A stretch of 64,000 bases of DNA from Ceratobasidium sp. AG-K (Eukaryota; Basidiomycota; Agaricomycetes; Cantharellales; Ceratobasidiaceae): assembly GCA_037039685.1 (NCBI GenBank), contig JAWNGF010000008.1, positions 930,001 to 994,000 of the forward strand. Reading direction: 5' to 3'. Below the pieces are notes generated by a model. It made no database searches and was not told the origin of the DNA. It worked only from the letters and a program-made list of their open reading frames with translations. How positions within the stretch are numbered: position 1 is the stretch's first letter; each line of letters starts with the position of its first letter. Of this stretch, positions 1 to 10,964 are shown piece by piece. The translations under genes were made by a program, and so were the position numbers.

Positions 1-1605
1 AAAATATTATACTCAGGGTGGGTGATTCAGGTTCAAGCATGAGACATAACTTCATTGAGACACCTGAACTCTCTGAATTGCTCTAATTTCTGTCGCTGGT
101 GCTGTCATTGACGTGGAGATATACTTCATAGAGTCTGTCATACAGACCTCCATGCTGCACGTGGCGAGGTTACCTTCCCTTTACCATACCCCTTTGTGGG
201 TGGACACGAAGGTGCAGGTGCGTAAACTAGGTTCGACAAACACCCGGAAATTCACATTGTCCGTATCAAGGATTCATCGTCGCTATTGGCGCGGGAACCG
301 AGACCCGACTCAAGGTTGGACAAGCTGTTGGAGTGAAATGGATTGCGACAAGCTGTTTATCTTGTGAAGCTTGCGCTAGAGGTGAGGTTGATTCGGAGCT
401 ATCAATACTGGGCTTACATTTAATGATCCTTTTGCACGACAGGGTGACCTGTTTATGCCGGAGGATCAAGAGTCAAAGTCGTTAACTCTAATTACAGAAA
501 CGAGCCAATCTGCGAGAGTAGTCTGCGCACCGGACTTTCGGTAGATGGGACGTTCCAGCAGTATGTTGTTAGGTACGTTCTGAAAGTTTTACAAAGATCG
601 GCTGCTTGCTCAATAGCCTTGCCATTCCTTTCAGTTATGCAGCCCATGTGACACCAATCCCAGAATGTATGCGCGACAATAATAGCATAATACCGCGCTT
701 AATCTTATTGTGCAGCTATACCACTTTACACAGCGGCTCCGATTCTATGCGCGGGCGTGACTGCGTACAAAGTAAGTTGAAGTGGTTTCCCGACTAGTCG
801 TCCAAGGCTCCAATGATGGCATACAGGCAATCAAGCAAGCCAACACCCAGCCTGGCGACATTGTGGTAATCTCAGGAGCCGGAGGGGGGTTAGGTATGTA
901 TGATCATGCTTCAATTTTGATTGTACCGGGAGGTGGCTTACCTCGATCCGTAGGGCACCTCGCGGTTCAATATGCTGTAAATGGATTTGGTTTGCGCGTT
1001 ATCGCCATCGATACCGGGGATCATAAGAGGGAGCTATGTCAAAGCTTGGGGGCCGAGAAGTTTGTTGATTTCAAGGCAAGAACTAATACGCTCGACCTCG
1101 ATTGGAAGCAGCGCTGAATTTCGTCAAACCGACAGACATCCACCAACGTCGCTGAAGACGTTAGACACGCAGCTGATGGGAAGGGAGCGCACGCTGTGAT
1201 TGTAACCAGCGGTTCCTCAGCGGCGTATGATCTCGCACTGCAATACCTTCGAGCTGGTGGGACACTTATGGCCGTGGGAGCCCCCCCAGATGCCGAAATT
1301 CGCTTGAACGTTCCGTGAGTCATCGCCAATTAATAGTCGTCGCAAATGGCATTTTATATATATCTTAACTGTTACGCACATTTAGTATGGCCATTGGGCT
1401 CAGCATCACGGTCAAAGGAAGCTATGTTGGAAATCGTGAAGACGCTCGCCAGGCTCTCGACATGGCAGCTCGTGGGCGAGTAAAGACCACGTGTCGGGTT
1501 GAATCGCTGGATAAGATCAACGTGGTACTTGACGAATTGCAGTCTGGCGCGCTTTCTGGCCGGGTTGTGCTCGACATGGTAGGTTCGGTGGTTGAGGACT
1601 TGTGA
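1..1605 (+). CDS. Zinc-dependent alcohol dehydrogenase, 5' end outside window
   Basis: Medium-chain zinc alcohol dehydrogenase, interconverting alcohols and aldehydes with NAD(H), probably cytosolic. Exon pieces spell the family motifs in order: [18 protein letters not shown] (catalytic Cys), [10 protein letters not shown] (catalytic His), the structural-zinc cysteines [24 protein letters not shown], the Rossmann GAGGGLG, and LDMAARGRV near the end. Inferred introns include 18-131, 893-949 and 1076-1135; the last has a GC donor (GCAAGA). The junction joining 381 to 498 is one base short of restoring the frame at the fourth zinc cysteine, so the copy is either damaged or misread there. The N-terminus lies before base 1. 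Family certain, substrate not. Confidence 0.85.
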
Positions 1606-1957
1606 TGTGACTTAATAGATATTTTCTACTAGTGGAGTTAACTACGACAGCTACCAAACTATCCAATGATGATATGTAATCTTGACACCATGCATGAAGG
1701 AATTTCCATTTTTGTGTTTTGAGTAGCCGGGTGCTTGGTATCTGGTGACAAGCGCCGGCGCCTTGCAATTGCAATTGAAGCAAACAAGAGCCTCCAACCA
1801 ACAACCATCACCACTAGGCTCCTGCACGCTGGCACTCATATCCTAACCTGGCATCATCATTCAAATTCAACGCCAATAATTGGCCACCAGCTGTCTGATT
1901 ATTTCGGTCCTTTCATTGGTTCCGGCCCAAACAGCACCCGGTCACTATAAATACAGA
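1606..1957. promoter_or_regulatory. Intergenic region and promoter with TATA-like box
   Basis: No gene seen. The stretch holds the 3' flank of the dehydrogenase and the promoter of the next gene. A TATA-like TATAAATA lies at about 1946-1953, only a few bases before the ATG at 1958, so it may be a spurious match. Confidence 0.3.
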
Positions 1958-3657
1958 ATGTCCGACGCCAATGAACGAACCCAGTTGCTCCCGGGCGGGT
2001 CTCAACATCGCCGCCAACGCTCTTTAAGCACATCTAGTCATTGGTCTCAATCTTTGAGATGGACTTTACCCCAACCACCTACTCGTAGCCCCCAGTTTAG
2101 GTTCTCTACTCGACCAGATGATACCCTGCCAACGGATCTTACAATCGACTCTCTTGATCAATACCTACCCGGCTTGCCTACTGCCGCCGTACCCAGAGCG
2201 GCAGTACAGATGATCTGGCTTCTGCATTTAATAATTGAAGCAGCTTCGACAGAGCCTACTCGATATACCTCCAGCCGGCAAGAATGGGCACATCAGAGTC
2301 GCTTAAGACGAACGCAGGAGAGCTATGAAGCCCTACTTTTGGTCATTTGGCGAAACTTTTTGAATGAACAGCGAGATGGATTAGACGAAGGAGACGATAT
2401 TGAAGAGCTCTTGTGGTATAGGGTAGGGCTCTCGAGCGATTCCAATGGCGAGGTTGTCAGAGGTAGGGCGTCAACTTTGGAGGTGTTAGGAAGTCACTTA
2501 CGTGTTTTTAGTCGTGGACATGCTCGCGCATGAGAACATCCCTGATAAATTCTTGTGTGACCCGGCTCTCCAAATATCCCTCTATCGAACGTGGCGGCGG
2601 GGGCTCATTCCTTGGCCATCAGAGAGGGAGCCGGCACTCACTCGCCTATTGCGATATTATGATCTCTGTACATCTCCGAGGTGCGTTTATCTGTATGGGG
2701 TTCATTAACATCAATTAACACCTTTGCAGAGTCGCACATGCTATAACGATCACATTCCGATTCGCCTTCTTGATCCTCCTCGCCCATCTACTGCTATACC
2801 CACCACATTCCAATTCGGGCGGCGTTGGATTCTCGGGCGCCCGAGAATATATTCTGCTGTTCTATTGCATCGCGGCATTCCTGGACTCTCCCCGTTTCGC
2901 GTCTTGGCCTTTTATCCTCATCACCACTGCCTTGCTGTACTCGCTACCCTTTTCTCCAGCTCCCAACGGCTCCTTCCGCTCTCTCATGCTCCTGAGCTTC
3001 ATCGGGCTGCTCGTCCAACTCCATACCCCAACACCACCAAGCGCTCTCCTTCTCTTCCGACCCGATCAAACATTACCCTTTTCTGTGTATATCCGGACGA
3101 TATTCTCACAAACCGTTACGCCTACCCTTACGTTCTTCGCGCCTATCTTGTTTGCGCTCGTCGTATTCCTTTCGCTCTCTGTAGCCGACCCATTCACTCT
3201 ACCCTGGTCGGCCTTGGTAGTCCTCGGCAACGTCACAGCCCCAACGGATCCCGTCCCGCATCCAACACCATATACCACTCGCGTCGGAGTCTTTTGGTTC
3301 TTCCTGTGTATTCTGTTTGCTATTCCGTTCATCATCACGAGCTTGGTTCTCCTTCCCTCTCGACACACTTCTTCGCCAACCAGCAACGCGTGGGACGTCT
3401 ACGGGACGCGGACAGGAGTCCGAGCTCGCCGAACCTTTGTTCGTGCCCTAGTCACGTACGCTCAGCCCGAGTACTTTCCCGCCCCGTTCAACGTTGCTCG
3501 TTTGTTATGGGTCACAATGCCGCGCGTGGTACTCGAAATGCTCAGCCGCCCGGGTGCAAGCGAATGGTGGGCGGAACAGGTAGCAGTATGGGTCTGGAGA
3601 GCGTGGGTCGGCTGGATCGGGGTCGTGTTTGCGTTGTTATGGCTTGCAGGACGTTGA
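1958..3657 (+). CDS. Multi-pass membrane protein of unknown function
   Basis: I do not recognise a named family. The ATG at 1958 opens a soluble N-terminal region of about 200 residues rich in Ser, Arg and Pro with a leucine-rich segment. Introns at 2463-2511 and 2681-2729 (49 bp each, GT-AG) join it to a long third exon. That exon is strongly hydrophobic, with roughly six to eight membrane segments: ILLAHLLLY, the YILLFYCIAAF region, LLSFIGLLVQL, FFAPILFALVVFLSL, a FWFFLCILFAIPFII stretch and a final WIGVVFALLWLAG. A short charged loop with an RARR cluster lies before the last helix. All three exons share frame and codon use, so the model is good; function is open. Confidence 0.75.
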
Positions 3658-3788
3658 ATGTTTCAGGCTGTTTAGTCTAGGATAAGTGCATCTAGCACAA
3701 CTCTGTATTCACAGTTGACACAGTAATTAATACCCGAAAGTCCATCTCAAAGCAAACAAAACGAAAAACGAAAGAAAGAACGAAAAAT

Positions 3789-6006
3789 CTATACATCAGG
3801 AAGCTCGCGCTGAATCAACCGACCCCATGTACTCTCCTTCCACCACTCTACCATGCCCTCGATTTGAGCCCACAAGACCTCTTCGCTCATTCCATATTGT
3901 TCATACCGCGCCGATGCGTCGATTCGGACACCGTTGCGCCTGGCGACTTCGAGGGCGGCCTTGTTCTCGCCTTGGAGCACCTCCATGAGTTCGTTTCGGT
4001 CTGGGAAGAACAGGCGGGGTTCGATGACGGCGATGATGGCTAGAGCTGCGCGGTAGAGAAACGAGTCGCCTTCGAGGATGACTACGTCCCAAATTCGGGC
4101 GCAGGCTTCGAATGGGAGGTGGTGTAAGAACATGGGGAGGATCCCTGAGGAAGAATGAGTACGTAGTAACGTAAGACTAAAATAGGCTTACAATCAGGGA
4201 GGTATTGCGATGGTGTGATTTGGTGTTGCTTAAAGTTGAAGAAGACTGCCCAAGAGTTAGTTATTGACAAAGCGCCCAACCATCGAGACGCTCACCTTTG
4301 GGCAGCCCGTCAGCTAGCAAGGTATCGAATATTCTATTCCCAAGTTTTAATCTCAAGTGTCACTAGTCCAAATCCACACATACCGATAATACGCCTCGAT
4401 CTGTAAATACAATACGATTAGCTCACGCCAAATTAGTTCCAATGCAACTTACATCGTCCCTCGTCCCAGTTCCCCCATAAAACGACCTCAAACAATGGCG
4501 CTCCAGCAGATTCCGCATACATATAAACGCCTCATCGGGTGTCATGTTGATCAGGAACATGCCCGCGACACTAGATACCCCTCGGACCTGGGTACATCAG
4601 CATCAAAGTCTATGACGAAACCGGTAAATAGGCTTACATATCCCAGCCCTTCGTCCGACCGTGAAACGACCCATGCACACAACAAATCTTTCAAGTCTTG
4701 ATACAACGGGCCGGTTTCAGGATGGAATATATGCAATGCAGGAAGCGTGCCGACAATATCTTCTTCGATAATTGCCAAGGTCTCGACGGGGAACGAGCCC
4801 GATGCGAGGGCGCGTTTCGCGCGGGCCAGACATCGCTTGTATGTGTCTACCCGATATTAAGCAATGGTTTCGGCCAACGAGAGGTGACACACCTTTACTG
4901 ATCGCCAACCCGTTTCCAATCGCCGCAACCCACATTTGACCTCGCAACTTGGTCGGAATGCCTCTCCACCACATTGCGCGCAGCTGCGGTTTACGCATCG
5001 CCTCCCGCCAGTTGGGCACAATCTCGCGTTTCCAGACGTGGATCGAGTCTTCGACCGCACGTTCACGGGCCAACCGGCGCTGCTCCAGATCGTGTTTCTT
5101 TTGCAGTTCTGAAATAACGTGAGCTATAAATAGCATGTGTGAGACACAAACGGACCTGCTTGACGAGACTTTTGCATCATTTCTTCCCAGTCTTTCATGT
5201 GTCTCACGTCTTCGAGTTTGTTTTTGGGCGGGAGATGGGTGGGCCTGGGATTCGTTAGCTACCAGAGCGCAGTTGGCCAATTAGGGGTTGCTAACCTGGT
5301 CTTGCTGATGACCTTTTCCAACATACTCGGCCCGACGGATTTGGCTGGTCTGTGCGCCTTGGTCACATCGGGGACAGGAGTCGCACTCTGGGGAGGTGCC
5401 GAGTCCGGCTGAGATGGTGTCTCGGGCAGGGTGCTCGAGCGCGACTCGAGCGCAGATTCGTCGCCAGCGCTAGATCCAATGGCTTCCGCTGTAGTCTTGT
5501 ATGTAGATGCAGCGAGGCTGGTGTTGATCGTCAACGTAGGAATAGGAAGTGAGACGGAAGCCGAGATGACACTGGGCTTCGTGTATGGTTTGGGCGATGT
5601 GGACTCGCTGCGGGAGAGCTGCGAGTCTGCATAGGTGTATTCCTGTGACGAGGGGACAGCAATAGCAATTGTAGCCGAGGGAGCACTGGGCTTGACCGGT
5701 CGGTCGTCCAATGAGACGTTCTGCATGTGTTGGTTGAGGTCTGGTAGTCGTTAGCCAAATGACATGGCGTGGATCAGGAAACAGTGGCAAGGGATGGGCG
5801 ATTAATGGCACAAACCGCTCACCATCGTCGTTGGCATCTTCCGATACGTCCAACCCAGAGTCAACGTGGTGACTACGGTGCACTGCGTCTACTTGTCCTT
5901 TGTGAGCTCTGCCGTCTCGGCTGCCGCGGGGCGTGTCTTGAACATCACCCAAGCCCTCTTGGGCACTCTCAGCCACAGGTGAGCTCGGACTAGATGCACT
6001 AGACAT
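3789..6006 (-). CDS. TBC-domain Rab GTPase-activating protein
   Basis: Predicted Rab-GAP, accelerating GTP hydrolysis on a Rab protein in membrane traffic. The first about 200 residues are Ser/Pro-rich and disordered. A charged helical stretch (ELQKKHDLEQRRLARERAVE) follows, then the TBC domain: WRGIPTKLRGQMW carries the IxxxxR arginine-finger region, and downstream exons give LGYVSGV, GMFLINM and FEACARIWD, with the usual C-terminal helices to the stop at 3789. At least seven short introns are needed; acceptor choice at the first (before DLNQHMQN) is fixed by frame. It resembles the TBC1D12/14 type more than Gyp1, but the target Rab cannot be told. Confidence 0.88.
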
Positions 6007-6397
6007 GAAGTGTAACCAGGCTCAAGCTAGTCGTAGTTGAGTTAAGACGATCGAGGTTGAAGTTGACTTGACGGTTGCGAGGTTGAGATCACGGAGACTC
6101 CGGCGCCGAGACCCCCATGTCATGGCAGTGGCTGTGCGCTAGTGCCTGGGAATCATAATCCATTAGACAAGGTCCCGTTTTACGTCCGCGTCGCGTCGAG
6201 CAGTCGTCGAGCTTAGCCATACTAATATAACCAAGTCATTCCGCGTTATGGAAGGTGCTGGAAGAAAGTTGCCAATGACGACAATGACTTCCGCGCTTGT
6301 AATCACGTCGTTGCCTAACCCAGATATATAATTAAAGGATGGAGTGGAGTACATCGATACAGTAGTCCAAGCATTCTGCTCAGCGAAATTACGAATG

Positions 6398-7174
6398 CTA
6401 TAGGGCTACACGGTCGTACGTCACGCCCTTGATTGTTCGCCCCTGCATCGACAGCTTGACGTTCTGAATGAATCCGTCTCGGTTCTTTCGTAGCTCCTCG
6501 GCGGCCTCTGCGCAACGATCAGTGAAAGGGTCACAAGTGATAGAAGGCACAACGCACCCTTGTTGAGAGGATCCTCCGCGTTGGGCTCCAAGAACAGGTA
6601 TTGCAACCCAACCATCACCGAGTTGAGGTTCAGCACGGGCTTCCAGTCCTCTCGCAGAATATTCAAGCATACGTTCCCCTCCAGGTCGACGTTAGGGTGG
6701 TAAATCTACCAAACGGTTAATATCGTACCACCGGCACTCGACATCAACCCACCTTGGGTACGCACTTGACCTTGGGAGGCTCGTGCGGGTAGTTGGTGTT
6801 GATCGTGAACGAGAACTTGAACGCCGCACTCTTGTACATGCCTGCCGCCACGCGGTCAGCACCCCGCATCCAGCCAACAAACACTACTCACCCTCATCCG
6901 GGGTAATCGTCAACTCGAAATTCAACAAATCCTCCGGGTTCGCGAAATCAATCTTCATAGTCGAGGGCAAATCGAGCTCGGTAATGTCTATGTATGGTCA
7001 GCAACCGCCCCAGCACAGCATAGAAAACCTACCTTTTTGCACACGGAGTTGGGCAGCGCTCGTCTTGGGCTTCTTCTTGGCCGCCGCATCCTCGTTCTTC
7101 TTCATACTCCAGATCTAATACCCGTCAGTCGGGCACGCCACACGAGCAACCCTAGCACAACGCACCTTGATCAT
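6398..7174 (-). CDS. UBC12: NEDD8-conjugating enzyme E2 (Ubc12)
   Basis: E2 enzyme that takes NEDD8/Rub1 from its E1 and passes it to cullins, controlling SCF-type ligases. The start MIKIWSMKK keeps the N-terminal docking peptide typical of Ubc12, which other E2s lack. The UBC fold follows: [37 protein letters not shown] with the active-site Cys, [17 protein letters not shown], and AAEELRKNR. The protein ends in GVTYDRVAL. Five or so exons are separated by short GT-AG introns, and the total of about 180 residues is normal. Identity is firm. Confidence 0.95.
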
Positions 7175-7445
7175 CGTGGCAGAGAATTACAGTGGAGGTA
7201 CTAGTTGTAGTAGTATGTACGAGTCTATCTATGCAAAGTTACAGTCGTGGCGGGACGAGACGGGAAAAAGACGGGAGATGGAGACGGGAAAGAACGTGCT
7301 GGAGTCGGAGGGTTAAGCGCCTGGCGTATAAGTCAGCGCGGCCTAAGCGCCCGGCTTGGACGTTTCAGCGATCTCATTCAGTCGGAAATGGTTAAGACCT
7401 GCCCGAGTCACTTCAACCTCTTGTTCAACACGACGACTAGCAATC

Positions 7446-8764
7446 ATGACAAAACGTGCTCGCAGTGACTCGGAGGAGAAACCTCGTGGGGCGAGGCCGA
7501 GTCCGAGTCCCCCACCGGCGATGGCGGAAGTTACCCTGCCTCCAACGTAAGGATATTTCATCTCACGTTCATTCTTACTAACTAGGAAACTGTAGGATAA
7601 TGCTCTCCAACCTGCTCGATATGTCTCATATCGCACCTGGCAACGAGCCGGCGCACTTTGAGACCATCGCCAACACCTTGATGCAGCAATTCCGTCTCTG
7701 CGTCGCAGACCAATCAGATCCACCCAAGATATCCTCGTACGAATTCCTCGAAGTGGAGTTTTACTGGTACAGCCCAGCCACAGGTCACATCGACCCGTTC
7801 ACGCACGCAGCAGAGGAACAACGAGTCAGTGGGAACTGGTATGTTTTTTCTGCACTACTGCACGCGACCGAATATTGAGGGACAGCCCAGGTATTTTCAT
7901 AGAGCTCCCCGCAGGGTCCCACCCAATTCTCAATCAACCGCCCCTGTCCCGTCTCCAAAAACGTCAGGATTCAAGGGCGGGTCCCGAAAAGGACTCGATC
8001 TCACTTTCGGTACCGTCCCGCCCAAAGCCGGCGCCACCCCGGCTCCGCCTGTTGCTTACGGCGGCATCCTCCTTCGCGCACTTCGCAATACCTCGACGCA
8101 AAAAGTGACTTGCGGGCCGTCGTTGCTTGTGGATGAAGTTCTTCGCGCTGCTGGGACGGATTCTTTGCCTCATTTGGTTGGGACACTTTGGTCTGGCGAT
8201 ACATGCGCCTTCCTCGGTGACCCTGACGACACGCCCAAACCCGGCCAAATGTTCCTGCGGACCGCGGGGGAACCCAAGACTACTAAATTTACGCTCTACA
8301 CTTCTCCCCGAATCGGACTCGAGCTCTCTCGCATTGGGACGCCAGGGGAAGCCACACCCAACCATCCGCGCGTCCAATACGTCGCTCGGCCGTACCGATT
8401 CTTTACCCACCCCAAGTTACTTGGCTCGGTCCGACCACAGACGTTCTACGGCTTATTTACCAAATACGAAGCAGGCGATATCAGTCGGTCGCAGATTGCA
8501 GACGTGTTGGGTATGAAGCCGATGCAGGTCGAGACCTTCGCTGGGTATATTGCCGAGGGGAAGAGGGCGGGCCAGGGCGGGATTAAAGAGTTTGTGGGAG
8601 AAAAGGGCAAGGGTGCTGCACCATCTACGCAGAGGTTCCTGAAGATGGCGGGTGTACTCGAGTGTGTCTTAGGCAAGGAGGTACAGGCTGAAGGAAGTGC
8701 TGCGAAAAAGCAAAAGTTGGGCAAGACTTTGACCGGGTTCTTTGCATCTAGCAAGAGCTCGTGA
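7446..8764 (+). CDS. MPG-like conserved nuclear protein with PIP-box-like tail
   Basis: Three exons (7446-7546, 7596-7838, 7891-8764) encode about 400 residues. An N-terminal basic, Ser/Pro-rich stretch precedes a conserved core: DPFTHAAEEQRVSGNW, WYFHRA, SRKGLDLTFG, YGGILLRALRN and CGPSLLVDEVLRAAG. The order of acidic strand, HA, RN-like, LIRAL-like and GP-like motifs recalls the methylpurine-DNA glycosylase fold; that link is inference and I cannot confirm catalytic residues. The C-terminus KQKLGKTLTGFFASSKSS contains LxxFF as in PCNA-interacting peptides, which would suit a repair role. It could equally be an uncharacterised eukaryotic family without glycosylase activity. Confidence 0.7.
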
Positions 8765-9211
8765 GTTAATGGAGAACGATGTATACCCACCCCATAAACC
8801 TTATGTACATACCCTAATTGCGTCTCGCCGTCATCGTGACGACTACTAAGAAATTTCAGCATCAATTTTAGGTACAATAACACCTCCAAGTTAGTGCATT
8901 TGCCTCCTGCATTCTCCTTCCACTATACGAACCCCACCGTGCACGTTATAAGCCGAGTTATAGTACGATTTCCTGTTGTGTTACCTAAGTTTGACCACAC
9001 ATAGCTCTCTTTCACAGATTCCTCGTTAACGTTGTATCAGTGAGGTACGCGCGTGGCGCTTTTTGCCTTGCAAGTAGAAATCCATCGCCACTCGGCGCTT
9101 GTATGGGCAACCCTTCCGGAAGAACCTCCACTACTAAATTACCGTGCAGTGTGATAAACTGTATCCCCGTATCGCCGCGCACTGGGGTCTTCTTCGATTT
9201 TCCACTTCAAG
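8765..9211. other. Intergenic, nothing recognised
   Basis: About 450 bp between a + strand stop and the next + strand start. No coding motif, repeat or RNA gene seen; it presumably holds a terminator and the kinase promoter. Confidence 0.4.
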
Positions 9212-10860
9212 ATGAGTGATGTACTGACAGAATATAATAAAACAATACCTGGCGACCAAGGAACGTCCGAGGGCGGCAAGGACCCGATAATTATCGGCAG
9301 TACAACGGTATGCAATCCGGTGTTTACAATATATAGGGTTGATGATGTTTGTGGATGTGGTGCTACCTATTCATTTAGTCTGTGCAGGACATCATTAGCG
9401 CCTTGGCTAAACGCGGTTGTTTAGACCTGACACCCTCGATGGACATCGGCTCATGCAGTGAGCTCCCACTCGATGGCGGAGGGTTCTGCGACGTTTATCG
9501 AGGGACTATGAGTAATGGTACCAAGATAGCCATCAAGTCCTTGAGACTATACGACAGACCAGGCATGGGCAATGAAAAAGAGAAAGTTTTAAAGGTCTGT
9601 CATCCAAAGCGATAGTAAGGTATAAGCTCGAGCTGAGATTTACACCTTGGGATAGCGGGCATCAAGAGAGCTGTACCATTGGTCAAGGTTGAAACATCCC
9701 AATGTTCTCCCATTGATGGGACTCGCCACATTCCGAGGGCACATGTCCATGATATCGGAATGGATGGACAACGGCAACTTAATGTCATACGTTAGAGTTA
9801 ATCCTGATGCAAACAGGATCAGCCTTGTAAGTGTGGCTTGTAGTATAAATTCGGTAGCGCTTCTGACAAGTCCAAGTGTATGGATATTTGTGCAGGTTTA
9901 ACGTACATCCATGCAAATGACATGGTAAGTGAACCACTAGACTAGCGTTGAGTAAGACGCCTTTAAGATACAGTAATGTGATATCTAGGTTCATGGTGAC
10001 CTGAAAGCAGTGAGTTCATTATAGGTGCCGTACTTTAAAGGCGTAATCCACTTAACATAGTTATTAGGCAAATGTTATGATTTCCCGCAGCGGTATCGCC
10101 ATGATTGCCGACTTCGGCAACTCCCAGCTAAAAGATCTGACATTAAAATTTTCGAACACAATGGGGTTTGCTTTTTCGTTTCGATGGGCGGTATGTGTGA
10201 TCGTCAATTAATAGTGCCCAACTAATTGCGTTTGTTAGGCACCTGAAATTTTGCTCGCAGAAGCCATTCCACAATTATCGAAGAAGGCGGACGTATATGC
10301 GTATGGAATGGTATTTACACAATACAACCCGTAATATTTAGCTCAAACTGACTCGCTGTTATAGACCGCATTAGTAAGTCTATTCATTTTTCATCTCATA
10401 GAGCAAGATAGTAACGACTGGGAGCGCAGGAAGCACTTACTGGCCAAGTACCATACGAGGGTATTACCGAAAAGCAGCTCATGATTAGGGTCTTAAATCA
10501 TTACGAGGCCCCAGCTCGCCCAAAGGCAGGTGTGAATGATGGATTATGGGAAATTTTACAGTCCTGCTGGACCTTGGAGCCATCCAAAAGACCAGAAATT
10601 ACGACTATCAGACAGCAACTGGGAGCATTGTTCCCTCGCCAGCTACTAGGCACAAAGACTGGGAACAGAATATCCACCGGCGGTTTCCCGGTGAGTGTTT
10701 CCCGTTCTAGATCCAAATCTAGGCATAACTTTGGACATCGTTGTGTCTTGGTTGCATTGTCTATGCCTACGTGGACCCAGTGGCCCCTGAAATTCAGAAC
10801 GCAGCTTGGCTCTACCGTTAACAGGTCAATAGATAGTGCTTCGGATATTGATTTCCCGGG
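9212..10860 (+). CDS. TKL-type protein kinase, likely N-terminal part of a kinase-Sec7-PH fusion
   Basis: Protein kinase domain of the tyrosine-kinase-like group. The short N-terminus (ATG 9212) leads through an intron to the cap IISALAKRGCLDLTP, the P-loop GGGFCDVYRG, the lysine motif KIAIKSL, LKHPNVLPLMGLA, the catalytic loop VHGDLKAANV (HGD in place of HRD), DFG in IADFGNS, the APE motif, YAYGM, and the closing SCWTLEPSKRPEI. Around nine exons are needed; all junctions keep frame. Read without further introns the frame stops at 10993, but a GT-AG intron 10861-10964 would carry FPG straight into the Sec7 frame, which has no ATG of its own nearby. Kinase call firm, fusion inferred. Confidence 0.8.
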
Positions 10861-10964
10861 GTATCATACTGCATCGTCGAGTGGCCAACCCAATTCGGGC
10901 ACAGCAAAGGATCAGCAACTGGAGTCGGAGCCTTCGCGTATGTTCAACCCCCGCGATGAAGCAG

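Noticed and set aside
2724..3680. 318-residue + frame overlapping the membrane protein's third exon
   Set aside because: Arg/Ser/Pro-rich shadow; the other frame gives clear membrane helices and joins the upstream exons.
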